Source: Microbacterium kyungheense
Lineage (GTDB): Bacteria > Actinomycetota > Actinomycetes > Actinomycetales > Microbacteriaceae
Assembly: GCF_006783905.1 (NCBI RefSeq)
Contig: NZ_VFPE01000002.1
Location: forward strand, 1,116,001-1,180,000
DNA: 64,000 bases
Reading direction: 5' to 3'
Shown here: piece by piece, positions 50,426-59,809 of the stretch
How positions within the stretch are numbered: position 1 is the first letter of the stretch
Layout: each line of letters starts with the position of its first letter
Notes under the pieces: model-generated
Told to the model about the DNA's origin: nothing
The model's input: the letters and a program-made list of their open reading frames with translations, nothing else
Databases searched by the model: none
Program-made: the position numbers and the translations under genes

Positions 50426-51034
50426 GTGACTTCGCTGACCCTGATCCGCCACGGCGAGACCGACTGGAACCTCGAGCGACGCATCCAGGGCGCGACGGAC
50501 ATCCCGCTGAACGACACCGGCCGGGCGCAGGCGCGCGCAGCGGCCGACGTGCTCGCGGCCGAGTTCGAGCGTCGCGGGGTGACGCCGATCGTCGTCTCCA
50601 GCGATCTGCAGCGCGCGCACGAGACGGCGCGGATCATCGCCGCCGTGCTCGACGCCGATGCGCCGATCCTGTACCCGGAGCTGCGCGAGCGCCGCTACGG
50701 AGCGGCCGAGGGGATGCTGGTGGCCGACTACCGTGCGCACCACGGCGGTCCCGGTCAGCCGCCGGCCGATGGCGAAGAGGACCGCGCGCTGCTGCGCGCC
50801 CGCGGCCTCGACGCCCTGCGCCGCATCGCCCGCGACGCACGCCGCGTCACCGCCCCGACGGACGTACCGGTCGTCGCCGTGTCGCACGGCGGTCTCATCG
50901 GCGAACTCATCCGGCACGCGAGCGGCGACACGCTCCCGCTCGTCGGCGAGCGGATCGGCAACGCGTCGGCGCACCGTTTCGTGGTGGAGCGCGACGGCCT
51001 GCGGCTGCTGTCGTACACCCCGATCGCGGCGTAG
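50426..51034 (+). CDS. Histidine phosphatase family protein (phosphoglycerate mutase-like)
   Basis: 202 aa. RHG motif LTLIRHGETDWN with catalytic His, IPLNDTGRAQA, SSDLQRAHETARII, the acid ELRERRYGAAEG and the second His in AVSHGGLIGELI. Phosphate monoester hydrolase; substrate open. GTG with TAGGGT exactly 6 nt upstream (leaderless type). Confidence 0.93.
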   Translation: MTSLTLIRHGETDWNLERRIQGATDIPLNDTGRAQARAAADVLAAEFERRGVTPIVVSSDLQRAHETARIIAAVLDADAPILYPELRERRYGAAEGMLVADYRAHHGGPGQPPADGEEDRALLRARGLDALRRIARDARRVTAPTDVPVVAVSHGGLIGELIRHASGDTLPLVGERIGNASAHRFVVERDGLRLLSYTPIAA

Positions 51035-51049
51035 CAGCGGCCGCTGGGT

Positions 51050-51859
51050 TCAGCCGCTCGCGCGGGACAGCACGCGCCGCGCGTGGCGCAGCACCGGCTC
51101 GTCGACCATCACGCCGTCGTACGAGAACACGCCCCGCTCCCCCGCGGCGGCGGCGAGCACCGCGCGCGCCCACGACACCGACTTCTCATCCGGCCGGTAG
51201 GCGGCGCGGATCACCGGCACCTGCGACGGATGGATGCACGCGGTGGCGCGGAACCCGGATGCCGCGGCATCCGCCGCCTCGACGGCCAGGCGCTTCGTGT
51301 CGTCGATGTCGAGATGCACGGCGTCGATCGCGGCCTTGCCACGGGCGCCCGCGGCTAGGAGCACGCGCGACCGCGCGTACCGGGCGATGTCGCGGTACCG
51401 GCCGTTGGGCTTGCGGCTGGACGTGCCGCCGAGTGAGGCCACGAGATCCTCGGCGCCCCACATGAGCGCGACCACGTTGTCGAGGGCGGCGATGCGGTCG
51501 GCCTGCGCGACGCCCTTTGCGGTCTCGCACAGCGCCACCACCTCGAAGCGCGCGTCGAGACGCCCGATCCGCTTCGGCGACTGCGCCTTGGCGACCATGA
51601 TGCGCCGGTAGTCGGTCTGCGACAGCGTCGACAGGTCGGCCGCGAACGCGTCGGTCTCGGGCGGATTCACCCGGACGATGACGCGATCGGGATCGAGCTC
51701 GGACTCGATGAGGTGACCCCGTGCCGCGGACTTGTGCGCGGGCGCCACGGCATCCTCGAGGTCGAGTATGACGGCATCCGCCCTCTCCATCGCCTTCGCG
51801 TACCGCTCGGGCCGATCGGCGGGGCAGAACAGCAGCGCGGGTCCGAGGTCGAAGCTCAT
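51050..51859 (-). CDS. citE: CitE-type CoA ester lyase (HMG-CoA lyase-like)
   Basis: 269 aa HpcH/HpaI-CitE family TIM barrel: LLFCPADRPERYAKAM, AVILDLEDAVAP with metal Asp/Glu, ALCETAKGV and CIHPSQVPVI. In Mycobacterium the gene in the same position (Rv2498c) makes a lyase for HMG-CoA and citramalyl-CoA in leucine and itaconate breakdown. ATG overlaps maoC (ATGA). Role taken from synteny. Confidence 0.9.
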   Translation of the reverse strand: MSFDLGPALLFCPADRPERYAKAMERADAVILDLEDAVAPAHKSAARGHLIESELDPDRVIVRVNPPETDAFAADLSTLSQTDYRRIMVAKAQSPKRIGRLDARFEVVALCETAKGVAQADRIAALDNVVALMWGAEDLVASLGGTSSRKPNGRYRDIARYARSRVLLAAGARGKAAIDAVHLDIDDTKRLAVEAADAAASGFRATACIHPSQVPVIRAAYRPDEKSVSWARAVLAAAAGERGVFSYDGVMVDEPVLRHARRVLSRASG

Positions 51860-52380
51860 GGGGTCTCTCCTTCGGCAGAGGCGGGGGCGCACCACATCAG
51901 CGCGGTGCGAGTGGCGAGCGCGACGACGTCGCCGTCCTGGTTGCGCCCGGTGTGGCGCAGCGTCACGATGCCCTGGCCGGGTCGCGAGGCCGACAGCCGC
52001 TTGTCGGTGACCTGGGTCTCGGTGTAGAGCGTGTCGCCGTGGAACAGCGGGGCGGGGAACGAGATGTCGGTGAGGCCCAGCTGGGCGACGAGCGTGCCCT
52101 GCGTGATCTGCGACACGGAGGCCCCGACCATCGTGGCGAGCGTCCACATCGAGTTCATGAGGCGCCGGCCGAACGGCTGACCGGCGGCGAAGGCCGCGTC
52201 CAGATGCAGCGCCTGCGTGTTCATCGTCAGCGACGAGAACAGGACGTTGTCGGCCTCGGTGGCCGTGCGGCCGGGACGATGCAGGTAGCGGGCGCCCACC
52301 TCGAGCTCGTCGTAGTAGAGCCCGCGCTGGACGATGCCTCCGCCGCGGTCGGGGCTGCTCGCGCTGTCTGGCTCGGTCAC
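51856..52380 (-). CDS. MaoC-family dehydratase
   Basis: 174 aa hot-dog hydratase. The hydratase motif TMNTQALHLDAAFA (with an earlier EADNVLFSS) and FHGDTLYTETQVTDKRLSASRPGQGIV are conserved with the mycobacterial Rv2499c type. Likely hydrates 3-methylglutaconyl-CoA in leucine breakdown. GTG at 52380, 4 nt after the acyl-CoA dehydrogenase stop. Confidence 0.9.
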   Translation of the reverse strand: MTEPDSASSPDRGGGIVQRGLYYDELEVGARYLHRPGRTATEADNVLFSSLTMNTQALHLDAAFAAGQPFGRRLMNSMWTLATMVGASVSQITQGTLVAQLGLTDISFPAPLFHGDTLYTETQVTDKRLSASRPGQGIVTLRHTGRNQDGDVVALATRTALMWCAPASAEGETP

Positions 52381-52384
52381 GGTG

Positions 52385-53542
52385 TCACGCTACCCCGAGG
52401 GCCCGCGCGATGACGAGCAGCTGCACCTCGCTCGTGCCCTCGCCGATCTCCAGGATCTTCGAGTCGCGGTAGTGTCGTGCGACCGGGTACTCGTTCATGA
52501 AGCCGTTGCCGCCGAAGACCTGCGTCGCGTCGCGGGCGTTGTCCATCGCGGCGTCGCTCGCGGTGAGCTTCGCGATGGCCGCCTGCGTCTTGAACGGCTT
52601 GCCCGCATCACGCAGGCGTGCGGCGTGATGCCAGGCGAGGCGCGCGACGTGCACGCGCTGCTGCATGCGGGCGAGCAGGAACTGGATGCCCTGCCGGGTC
52701 GCGAGCGGTTCGCCGAACACCGTGCGCTTGCACGCGTAGTCGACGGCGGCTTCGAGGCATCCCTCCGCCGCGCCGGTCGACAGCGCCGCGATGGCGATGC
52801 GTCCCTCGTCGAGGATGTGGAGGAAGTTCGCGAACCCGCGCCCGCGCTCGCCGAGGAGGTTCCCCTCCGGAACGCGTACGTCCTGGAAAGTCAGCGGGTG
52901 GGTGTCGGACGCGTGCCAGCCGACCTTGTCATACGCCGGCTCCACGGTGAAGCCCGCGGTGCCGTTGGGCACGACGATCGTCGAGATCTCTTTGCGCCCA
53001 TCGGCCTCACCGGTCACCGCCGTCACGGTGACGAACCGCGTGATGTCGGTCCCGGAGTTGGTGATGAACTGCTTCGACCCGTTGATGACCCACTCCCCGG
53101 CGTCCAGGCGGGCGGTCGTGCGCGTGGCGCCGGCGTCGGAGCCGGCCTCGGGCTCGGTGAGCCCGAACCCGGCGAGCGCCTCCCCGGCCAGGAGCGGGGG
53201 CAGCAGCTCCTGCTTCTGCTCCTCGGTGCCGAAGCGGAACACGGGCATGGCGCCCAGGCTCACTCCGGCCTCCAGTGTGATCGCCAGGGACTGGTCGACA
53301 CGGCCGAGCGCCTCGATCGCGAGACACAGGGCGAAGTAGTCGCCTCCCTGCCCGCCGTACTCCTCGGGGAAGGGCAGGCCGAACAGGCCGAGCTCGCCCA
53401 TCTGCGCCACGACGTCCAGCGGCAGCGTATGGGTGCGGTCGGCCTCGTACGATCGCGGGGCGACGACCTCGTCGGCGAACTGGCGCACCAGGCCCGCGAG
53501 CTCCCGCTCGTCGTCGGTGACGTCGTAGTCGTAGTCGGGCAT
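52385..53542 (-). CDS. Acyl-CoA dehydrogenase (FadE19/isovaleryl-CoA type)
   Basis: 385 aa flavoprotein. FAD loops FGLTEPEAGSDAGATRT and QVFGGNGFMNEYPVARHYRDSK, C-terminal IGEGTSEVQLLVIARALG. Oxidises a short branched acyl-CoA, probably isovaleryl-CoA, given its neighbours. ATG at 53542 shares one base with the accA1 stop. Confidence 0.92.
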   Translation of the reverse strand: MPDYDYDVTDDERELAGLVRQFADEVVAPRSYEADRTHTLPLDVVAQMGELGLFGLPFPEEYGGQGGDYFALCLAIEALGRVDQSLAITLEAGVSLGAMPVFRFGTEEQKQELLPPLLAGEALAGFGLTEPEAGSDAGATRTTARLDAGEWVINGSKQFITNSGTDITRFVTVTAVTGEADGRKEISTIVVPNGTAGFTVEPAYDKVGWHASDTHPLTFQDVRVPEGNLLGERGRGFANFLHILDEGRIAIAALSTGAAEGCLEAAVDYACKRTVFGEPLATRQGIQFLLARMQQRVHVARLAWHHAARLRDAGKPFKTQAAIAKLTASDAAMDNARDATQVFGGNGFMNEYPVARHYRDSKILEIGEGTSEVQLLVIARALGVA

Positions 53543-55533
53543 CAGTCGTTCTCCTTCACGTGTGCGAGCACCTGGTCGCGCCGCACCTGGTCGCCCACGG
53601 CGACGTCGATCCGCACGATCCCCGCGTGCGGCGCGGCCACGGGGTGCTCCATCTTCATGGCCTCGATCGTCGCGATGCGGTCGCCGGCGGCGACCTCGGC
53701 CCCGTCGGACACGTGGACCGCGACGACGGCTCCCGGCATCGGGGCGCGCAGCTCGGGATCGGATGCCGCAGCCTCCCGCTCCCGCGCGGCCCGGCGCTTC
53801 TCGGCGGCGACGCGGCGGCTGAGCGGACGCAGGGCGGTGGTGACGCCGTCGGCGTGGATCCAGAGCAACCCGTCGTCGGAGCTCGCGGTCGTGACGTCGG
53901 CGGCAGGCACGTGCGCGTGCTCCCCCGGCGCCGCGGCGTGGATGCGCCCGTCGCCGGTCTCGAACGACGCCGTGGCGGCGACCGCCGGCCCACCGGCACG
54001 CCACCCCGAGCGCGCGGACCACAGGGCCGACGCGTGGGACGGACGGGCGGCGGCGGCGGCGGCATCCCGATCCGCCTCCCGGCGTGCGGCAGCGGCGAGG
54101 GCGGCCGCGGGCGGTTCTGGCGCGGTGTACGCGGGCAGCCGCTCGATGAGGCCGGTGTCCATGTCACCGCGCTGCACGCCGGGATCGGCGAGCAGCGTGC
54201 GCAGGAAGCCGATGTTGGTGTCGACGCCCAGCACCACGGTGTCGGCGAGCGCGGCGTCGAGCCGGCGCAGCGCCGCCGCGCGGTCGGGCGCGTGGGCGAT
54301 GACCTTGGCGATCATCGGGTCGTAGTCGGCGGTGACGACGCTCCCGGTCTCGACCGCGCCGTCGGTGCGGACGCCGGGCGCCGCCCGCCAGAGCAGCACG
54401 CCGCCTGTCGCGGGCAGGAAGCCGCGCTCGGGCGATTCGGCGTAGACGCGCGCCTCGATCGCGTGACCGTCCAGGTGCACGTCGTCCTGCGCGATCGCGA
54501 GGGGCTCCCCGGCGGCGATGCGCAGCTGCTGCTCGACGAGATCCACACCGGTCACGAGCTCGGTCACCGGATGCTCGACCTGCAGGCGCGTGTTCATCTC
54601 GATGAAGAAGAACTCGTCGGGTCGGTCGGCGGCGACGAGGAACTCGACGGTGCCGGCGCCGCGATAGTCGACGGATGCCGCCGCCGCACACGCGGCGGCG
54701 CCCAGGCGCGCGCGCGTCTCGGCGTCGAGGACGGGCGACGGTGCCTCTTCGATGACCTTCTGGTGCCGCCGCTGCAGCGTGCACTCGCGCTCTCCGAGAT
54801 GGATGACGCCGCCGTGAGCGTCGGCGAGCACCTGCACCTCGATGTGCCGCGGACGCTCGATGAGCCGCTCGAGCAGCATCGTGTCGTCGCCGAAGGCCGC
54901 CGCTGCGACGCGGCGCGCGGTGGCGAGCGCGTCGGGCAGGTCGGCGGCGCTGCGCACGACCTGCATGCCCTTGCCGCCGCCTCCCGCCGACGGCTTCACC
55001 AGAAGCGGAAAGCCCGTGGCGCCGGCCGACGCCGCGATGTCGGCATCCGTCATCCCGGCCGCGCTGAAGCCCGGAACCGTCGGCACACCGTGGGCGGCGA
55101 CGTGATCCTTCGCCCGGATCTTGTCGCCCATGACCTCCAGCGCGCGCTCCCCCGGCCCGATGAAGACGATGCCGGCGGCGGCGCACGCGCGCGCGAACGT
55201 CACGTTCTCGGACAGGAACCCGTAGCCCGGGTGCACGGCCTGTGCGCCGGTCTGGACGGCAGCGGCGATCACCGCGTCGATGTCGAGGTAGGACTGCGCG
55301 GCCGCGGCCGGCCCGATGCGCACCGCGACGTCCGCCTCGCGCACGTGGGGCGCCGCGGCGTCGGCGTCGCTGTAGACGGCGACCGAACGGATGCCCAGAC
55401 GCCGGAGCGTGCGGATCACGCGGCGCGCGATCTCGCCCCGGTTGGCGACGAGGACGATCTGGAACCCTTCGACGGGCTCAGGGACCGGGGCGGGCTCAGA
55501 GAACGGAGAGGGCTCGGAGAACGGAGAGGTCAT
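53542..55533 (-). CDS. accA1: Biotin carboxylase/carrier alpha subunit (AccA1, methylcrotonyl-CoA type)
   Basis: 663 aa: biotin carboxylase with [13 protein letters not shown]-grasp [24 protein letters not shown], then a linker and the biotin domain with EAMKMEHP (Lys near 627). With AccD1 it carboxylates 3-methylcrotonyl-CoA. The N-terminus is odd: [21 protein letters not shown] repeats precede the normal start of the fold and are encoded by a REP-like repeat. ATG at 55533; a GTG at 55542 overlaps the accD1 stop. Confidence 0.93.
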   Translation of the reverse strand: MTSPFSEPSPFSEPAPVPEPVEGFQIVLVANRGEIARRVIRTLRRLGIRSVAVYSDADAAAPHVREADVAVRIGPAAAAQSYLDIDAVIAAAVQTGAQAVHPGYGFLSENVTFARACAAAGIVFIGPGERALEVMGDKIRAKDHVAAHGVPTVPGFSAAGMTDADIAASAGATGFPLLVKPSAGGGGKGMQVVRSAADLPDALATARRVAAAAFGDDTMLLERLIERPRHIEVQVLADAHGGVIHLGERECTLQRRHQKVIEEAPSPVLDAETRARLGAAACAAAASVDYRGAGTVEFLVAADRPDEFFFIEMNTRLQVEHPVTELVTGVDLVEQQLRIAAGEPLAIAQDDVHLDGHAIEARVYAESPERGFLPATGGVLLWRAAPGVRTDGAVETGSVVTADYDPMIAKVIAHAPDRAAALRRLDAALADTVVLGVDTNIGFLRTLLADPGVQRGDMDTGLIERLPAYTAPEPPAAALAAAARREADRDAAAAAARPSHASALWSARSGWRAGGPAVAATASFETGDGRIHAAAPGEHAHVPAADVTTASSDDGLLWIHADGVTTALRPLSRRVAAEKRRAAREREAAASDPELRAPMPGAVVAVHVSDGAEVAAGDRIATIEAMKMEHPVAAPHAGIVRIDVAVGDQVRRDQVLAHVKEND
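55465..55528. repeat. REP-like seed and 18-bp tandem units inside accA1
   Basis: CCCTTCGACGGGCTCAGGGACCGG (55465-55488) matches the seed at 37620 in 23 of 24 bases. Units of 18 bp start at 55475, 55493 and 55511 (GGCTC...), keep the reading frame, and make the PxxEP hexapeptide repeats. Confidence 0.8.
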
Positions 55534-55538
55534 GGCTG

Positions 55539-57143
55539 TCACATCCGGAAGACGCCGAAGCGGGGTTCGGGCAGCGGCGTGCGCGACACGACGTCCAGGG
55601 CCAGGCCCAGGAGGTCCCGCGTATCGAGCGGGTCGACGATGCCGTCGTCCCACAGCCGCGCCGTGGCGTAGTAGGGGTTGCCCTGTTCTTCGTACTGGGC
55701 GCGGATCGGGGCCTCGAAGGCGGACTGCTCGTCGGCGGACCACTGCTCGCCGCGCGCCTGGAGCTGGTCGCGCTTGACCGTCGACAGCACCGACGCGGCC
55801 TGCGGCCCGCCCATCACCGAGATGCGCGAGGCCGGCCACGTCCACAGGAAGCGGGGCGAATACGCCCTTCCGCACATCGAGTAGTTGCCGGCGCCGAACG
55901 AGCCGCCGATGACGACGGTGAGCTTCGGCACCCGCGTCGTCGCGACGGCGGTGACCATCTTGGCGCCGTCCTTCGCGATGCCGCCCGCCTCGGCGTCGCG
56001 GCCGACCATGAAGCCCGAGATGTTCTGCAGGAACAGCAGCGGGATGCCGCGCTGGTCGCACAGCTCGATGAAGTGCGCGCCCTTGAGGGCCGATTCCCCG
56101 AACAGCACGCCGTTGTTCGCGACGATCCCGACCGGATGCCCGTGGATGCGCGCGAACCCGGTGACGAGCGTCGTCCCGTACTCGCGCTTGAACTCGTGCA
56201 GCTCGCTGCCGTCGACGAGGCGCGCGATGACCTCGCGGACGTCGTAGGGCTGGTTCACATCGACGGGCACGATGCCGTACAGCTCCCCCGGATCCGCGAC
56301 CGGATCGACCGTCGGCACGACCTCCCATGCCGGCGCGGCGGGCGGCGGCAGCGTCGCGACGATGTCGCGCACGATCTCCAGCGCGTGCTCGTCGTCCTCG
56401 GCGAGATGGTCGACGACGCCGGAGCGGCGCGCGTGCAGCTCTCCGCCGCCGAGCTCCTCCGCCGTCACGACCTCGCCGATCGCGGCCTTCACCAGGGGCG
56501 GGCCGCCCAGGAAGATGGTGCCCTGGTTGCGGACGATCACGGTCTCGTCGCTCATCGCGGGCACGTAGGCGCCGCCGGCGGTGCACGAGCCGAGCACCGC
56601 GGCGATCTGCGGGATGCCGGCGGCCGAGAGCCTGGCCTGGTTGAAGAAGATGCGGCCGAAGTGGTCGCGGTCGGGGAACACGTCGTCCTGCATCGGCAGG
56701 AACGCGCCGCCCGAGTCGACGAGGTAGATGCAGGGCAGCCGGTTCTCCAGCGCGATCTCCTGCGCCCGCAGGTGCTTCTTGACCGTCATCGGGTAGTACG
56801 TGCCGCCCTTGACGGTCGCGTCGTTGCAGACGACCATCACGTGGCGTCCGTGCACGAGCCCGATGCCCGCGATGACGCCGGCCGCGGGCGCCTCGCCCCC
56901 GTACAGTCCCTCGGCCGCGAGCGGGGCGACCTCGACGAACGGGCTCCCCTCGTCGAGCAGGCGCGACACGCGGTCTCTGGGAAGCAGCTTGCCACGCGCG
57001 AGGTGGCGCTCGCGCGACGCGGGCGGGCCGCCGAGCGACGCCGTGGCCAGACGCTCGCGGAGGTCCTCGGCGAGCGCGCGCTGAGCCTGATCGGCGCGGG
57101 CGAAGGCGTCGTCGGGCACCGCTCGGGTGGTCAGCACGCTCAT
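55539..57143 (-). CDS. accD1: Carboxyltransferase beta subunit (AccD1, methylcrotonyl-CoA type)
   Basis: 534 aa. Both carboxyltransferase halves are present: [12 protein letters not shown]-like [34 protein letters not shown]-equivalent [19 protein letters not shown], and C-terminal [25 protein letters not shown]. Length and the FLPMQ block match the MCC-beta subfamily. First gene of accD1-accA1-fadE-maoC-citE; divergent from its TetR gene with twin palindromes between. Confidence 0.93.
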   Translation of the reverse strand: MSVLTTRAVPDDAFARADQAQRALAEDLRERLATASLGGPPASRERHLARGKLLPRDRVSRLLDEGSPFVEVAPLAAEGLYGGEAPAAGVIAGIGLVHGRHVMVVCNDATVKGGTYYPMTVKKHLRAQEIALENRLPCIYLVDSGGAFLPMQDDVFPDRDHFGRIFFNQARLSAAGIPQIAAVLGSCTAGGAYVPAMSDETVIVRNQGTIFLGGPPLVKAAIGEVVTAEELGGGELHARRSGVVDHLAEDDEHALEIVRDIVATLPPPAAPAWEVVPTVDPVADPGELYGIVPVDVNQPYDVREVIARLVDGSELHEFKREYGTTLVTGFARIHGHPVGIVANNGVLFGESALKGAHFIELCDQRGIPLLFLQNISGFMVGRDAEAGGIAKDGAKMVTAVATTRVPKLTVVIGGSFGAGNYSMCGRAYSPRFLWTWPASRISVMGGPQAASVLSTVKRDQLQARGEQWSADEQSAFEAPIRAQYEEQGNPYYATARLWDDGIVDPLDTRDLLGLALDVVSRTPLPEPRFGVFRM

Positions 57144-57228
57144 GGCTCTGCGCTCCGTGTCATCCTCGTCGACGTCACGATCGGGTCACACCTGTCAACG
57201 GGGTTCTTGTCGGGGCGCGGCTCGATTG

Positions 57229-57270
57229 GTTAGTGTTCACTAACTGAGGTTTAGGTTAGCGAGCATTAAC
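57229..57270. promoter_or_regulatory. Twin TetR operators between accD1 and the TetR gene
   Basis: Site 1 GTTAGTG-TT-CACTAAC (57229-57244) is a perfect palindrome; site 2 GTTAGCG-AG-CATTAAC (57255-57270) is an imperfect copy with the same spacing, 26 bp away. TTGACA (57198-57193, minus) is a -35 candidate for accD1. Confidence 0.75.
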
Positions 57271-57303
57271 TGAAATCGCAAGCCCTCATCACCCGGAGCA
57301 CAG

Positions 57304-57900
57304 ATGACAAACGGTGTCACCGACCGCAACCGCGCGAAGGCCGACCGCCACGCCGCGATCCTGCAGCAGGCGGCTGCGCTGTTCGCCGAGCGCGGGTTCA
57401 GCGGCGTCAGCCTGGAGGACATCGGCGGCGCCGTCGGCATCAGCGGCCCCGCGCTGTACCGCCACTTCGCCGGCAAGCAGGCGCTGCTGGGCGCGATCCT
57501 CGTCGAGGTGAGCGAGCGGCTGCTCGCGGGCGGACGGACGGTGGTCTCGACGCACGACGGCGCCGACGCGCAGCTGGACGCCCTGATCGCGTTCCACGTG
57601 GCATTCGCGCTGCGCGACGCCGACGTCATCCGCGTCCAGGACCGGGACATGGCGAGCCTCAGCGACGAGGATCGTCACACCGTGCGACGCCTGCAGCGCG
57701 AGTACGTCGAGGTGTGGATCGGCATCCTGTCGGCGCTGCACCCGCACCGCGACGACGACGAGCTGCGCGTGCGCGCGCACGCGTGCTTCGGCCTCATCAA
57801 CTCCACGCCGCACACCGTACGGGTCGCGCGGTCACGGTCCGCCGACTCCGACGTGCGCGGCATCCTGCATTCGATGGCCCGCGCCGCGCTGACCGCCTGA
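57304..57900 (+). CDS. TetR/AcrR-family regulator of the leucine operon
   Basis: 198 aa. HTH QQAAALFAERGFSGVSLEDIGGAVGISGPALYRHFAGKQALLG is canonical (residues about 20-65). The C-terminal domain is of the AcrR acyl-CoA-sensing size. ATG with GGAG 6-8 nt upstream. Divergent from accD1 with two operator copies, so it most likely represses both and responds to a branched acyl-CoA. Confidence 0.9.
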   Translation: MTNGVTDRNRAKADRHAAILQQAAALFAERGFSGVSLEDIGGAVGISGPALYRHFAGKQALLGAILVEVSERLLAGGRTVVSTHDGADAQLDALIAFHVAFALRDADVIRVQDRDMASLSDEDRHTVRRLQREYVEVWIGILSALHPHRDDDELRVRAHACFGLINSTPHTVRVARSRSADSDVRGILHSMARAALTA

Positions 57901-57936
57901 GAGCTCCCGGCGCCGTGACCCCCTAGTCTGAACGCG

Positions 57937-59754
57937 ATGGCGGGGGCGAGCCACGAAGACGACACGGCGCCGGCGGAGCACGGCGAGCCGCCCTCCGTCG
58001 TGCGCCCCGAGGCGGCGCCGCAGCTCGACGATGCGTCGCGCCGCGACTTCCTCAAGCTCGGCGGCATCGCGACCGCGGGGGCCGTGGTCGGCGGCGCCAT
58101 CGGGGCGACCGCCGGGGCGACGATCGGTCACGAGCTCGGCGTCCGCGAGGGCTCGGCCGACCTGGCCACCGTCCCGCCGCGATCCGAGCCCGGGTTCGAT
58201 CACATCGTCGTGCTGATGGGCGAGAACCGGTCGTTCGACAATCTGCTCGGTCGGCTCTACACGCCCGAGACGCTGCCCGTCGGCGAGAGGTTCGAAGGGC
58301 TGGAGTTCGGCGATCACGCCAACACCGCGCCCTCCGGCGAGCGCATCCCGGCACATGTCTACGAGGGCTCCACCGACGTCATCATGGGCAGTCCCGACCC
58401 GGATCCGGGCGAGGAGTACCCGCACGTCAACACGCAGCTGTTCGGTCTGGTCGACCCGCCCGACAACGCGACGGCCGAGATCGCCGACATGAGGGCGCCG
58501 TTCAATGCGCCACGGGCCGCCGCGACACCGACGATGGACGGGTTCGCGACGGACTACCGCAACAACCTGCTCCGGCTGCGGCGCGGCAGCGAGCCGAGCC
58601 TGGACGACGTCTCGCGCATCATGGGCGGCTTCTCGCCCGCGCAGCTGCCCGTGCTGTCGACGCTGGCGCAGCAGTTCGCGGTCTTCGACGCGTGGCACTG
58701 CGCGGTGCCGTCCCAGACGTACTGCAACCGCTCGTTCTTCCACGCCTCCACATCGCACGGATTCGTCACCAACCACGATGGCGGCGGCTACCGGAAGTGG
58801 CTCGACGCGGATGCCTCGCCCACCGTCTTCGACCGTCTCGAGGCGGCGGGACTGTCGTGGAAGGTGTACTTCGACGAGCTGCAGCTGGTCTCGCTCACCG
58901 GCATCCTGCACTCGCCGAGCCTGGAGCGGTACTGGCGCACCGACCACTTCGTGTACATGTCGGAGTTCTACGAGGACGCGAAGAACGGGACCCTGCCCGC
59001 GTACGCGTTCATCGAACCGCGGCTGGTGTACAACCACAACGATTTCCACCCGCCGGTGGGGGTGCTCCGCGAGAGCGATGTCGGGGGCGAGCCCGTCATC
59101 GACTCTGCGATCTCCGACGTCCGCGCCGGCGAGAAGCTCGTGGCCGAGGTGTACGACGCGATCCGCACGAGCGCCACGCCGGACGGCTCGAACGCAGTCA
59201 ACACACTGCTGCTCATCACGTTCGACGAGCACGGCGGCACGTACGACCACGTCGCTCCGCCTGCGGCCACCCCTCCCGAGGAGGACGCCCCCGCGGGAGA
59301 GATGGGCTTCGCGTTCGACCGACTCGGCGTGCGGGTGCCGGCGATCGCAGTGTCGGCGTACACGAAGGCGGGCACGATCGTCCACGACGAGATGCACCAC
59401 GGTTCGCTCATGGCGACCCTCGCCCGGCGCCACGGGCTCGAGCCGCTCACGAGGCGCGACGCCGAAGCGCGCGACCTGTACTCGGTCGTCAACCTGAGCG
59501 CCCCGCGTGACCCGTCCGCCTGGCCGCTGGTGCATCCGCAGTACGTGCCGCCGAACACCGCGGAGGATGAGCGCACCGACCTCAAGAACGGCCCACACCG
59601 CGACATGCCGCTGAGCCCTCCGGGAAAGGGGCTGCTCGGGCTGCTGATCGCGAAGTACGGCAGCGCAGACGGCGAGGACCCGCAGACGTACGCCGACGCG
59701 TACCGCATCCTGCAGGCGAAGGGCCTCGGGCTGTTCTACCCCAAGAAGCGCTGA
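57937..59754 (+). CDS. Tat-exported phospholipase C/phosphoesterase-family protein
   Basis: 605 aa. Twin-arginine signal SRRDFLKLGG at residues 34-43 followed by an Ala/Gly-rich helix, so export by TatAC is expected. The catalytic domain has HIVVLMGENRSFDNLLGRLY, CNRSFFHASTSHG, FIEPRLVYNHNDFHPP and DEHGGTYDHVAPP, as in non-specific phospholipase C and acid phosphatases (phosphoesterase family). No lysis-linked neighbours. ATG has TAGTCT 7 nt upstream. Confidence 0.92.
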   Translation: MAGASHEDDTAPAEHGEPPSVVRPEAAPQLDDASRRDFLKLGGIATAGAVVGGAIGATAGATIGHELGVREGSADLATVPPRSEPGFDHIVVLMGENRSFDNLLGRLYTPETLPVGERFEGLEFGDHANTAPSGERIPAHVYEGSTDVIMGSPDPDPGEEYPHVNTQLFGLVDPPDNATAEIADMRAPFNAPRAAATPTMDGFATDYRNNLLRLRRGSEPSLDDVSRIMGGFSPAQLPVLSTLAQQFAVFDAWHCAVPSQTYCNRSFFHASTSHGFVTNHDGGGYRKWLDADASPTVFDRLEAAGLSWKVYFDELQLVSLTGILHSPSLERYWRTDHFVYMSEFYEDAKNGTLPAYAFIEPRLVYNHNDFHPPVGVLRESDVGGEPVIDSAISDVRAGEKLVAEVYDAIRTSATPDGSNAVNTLLLITFDEHGGTYDHVAPPAATPPEEDAPAGEMGFAFDRLGVRVPAIAVSAYTKAGTIVHDEMHHGSLMATLARRHGLEPLTRRDAEARDLYSVVNLSAPRDPSAWPLVHPQYVPPNTAEDERTDLKNGPHRDMPLSPPGKGLLGLLIAKYGSADGEDPQTYADAYRILQAKGLGLFYPKKR

Positions 59755-59782
59755 TCGGCCGGCCCCGCAGGACCGGCCGATC
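59753..59782. terminator. Hairpin between the phospholipase C-like and bkdC genes
   Basis: GATCGGCCGG / CCGGCCGATC 10-bp stem with 10-nt loop, starting in the stop codon of the phosphoesterase gene and located between two convergent genes. Confidence 0.7.
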
Positions 59783-59809
59783 GTCGACGCTGCACGATGA
59801 GCAGTACAG

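Noticed and set aside
51035-51046. CAGCGGCCGCTG palindrome as terminator
   Set aside because: A 12-bp palindrome without loop or T-run between convergent genes; support is too weak.
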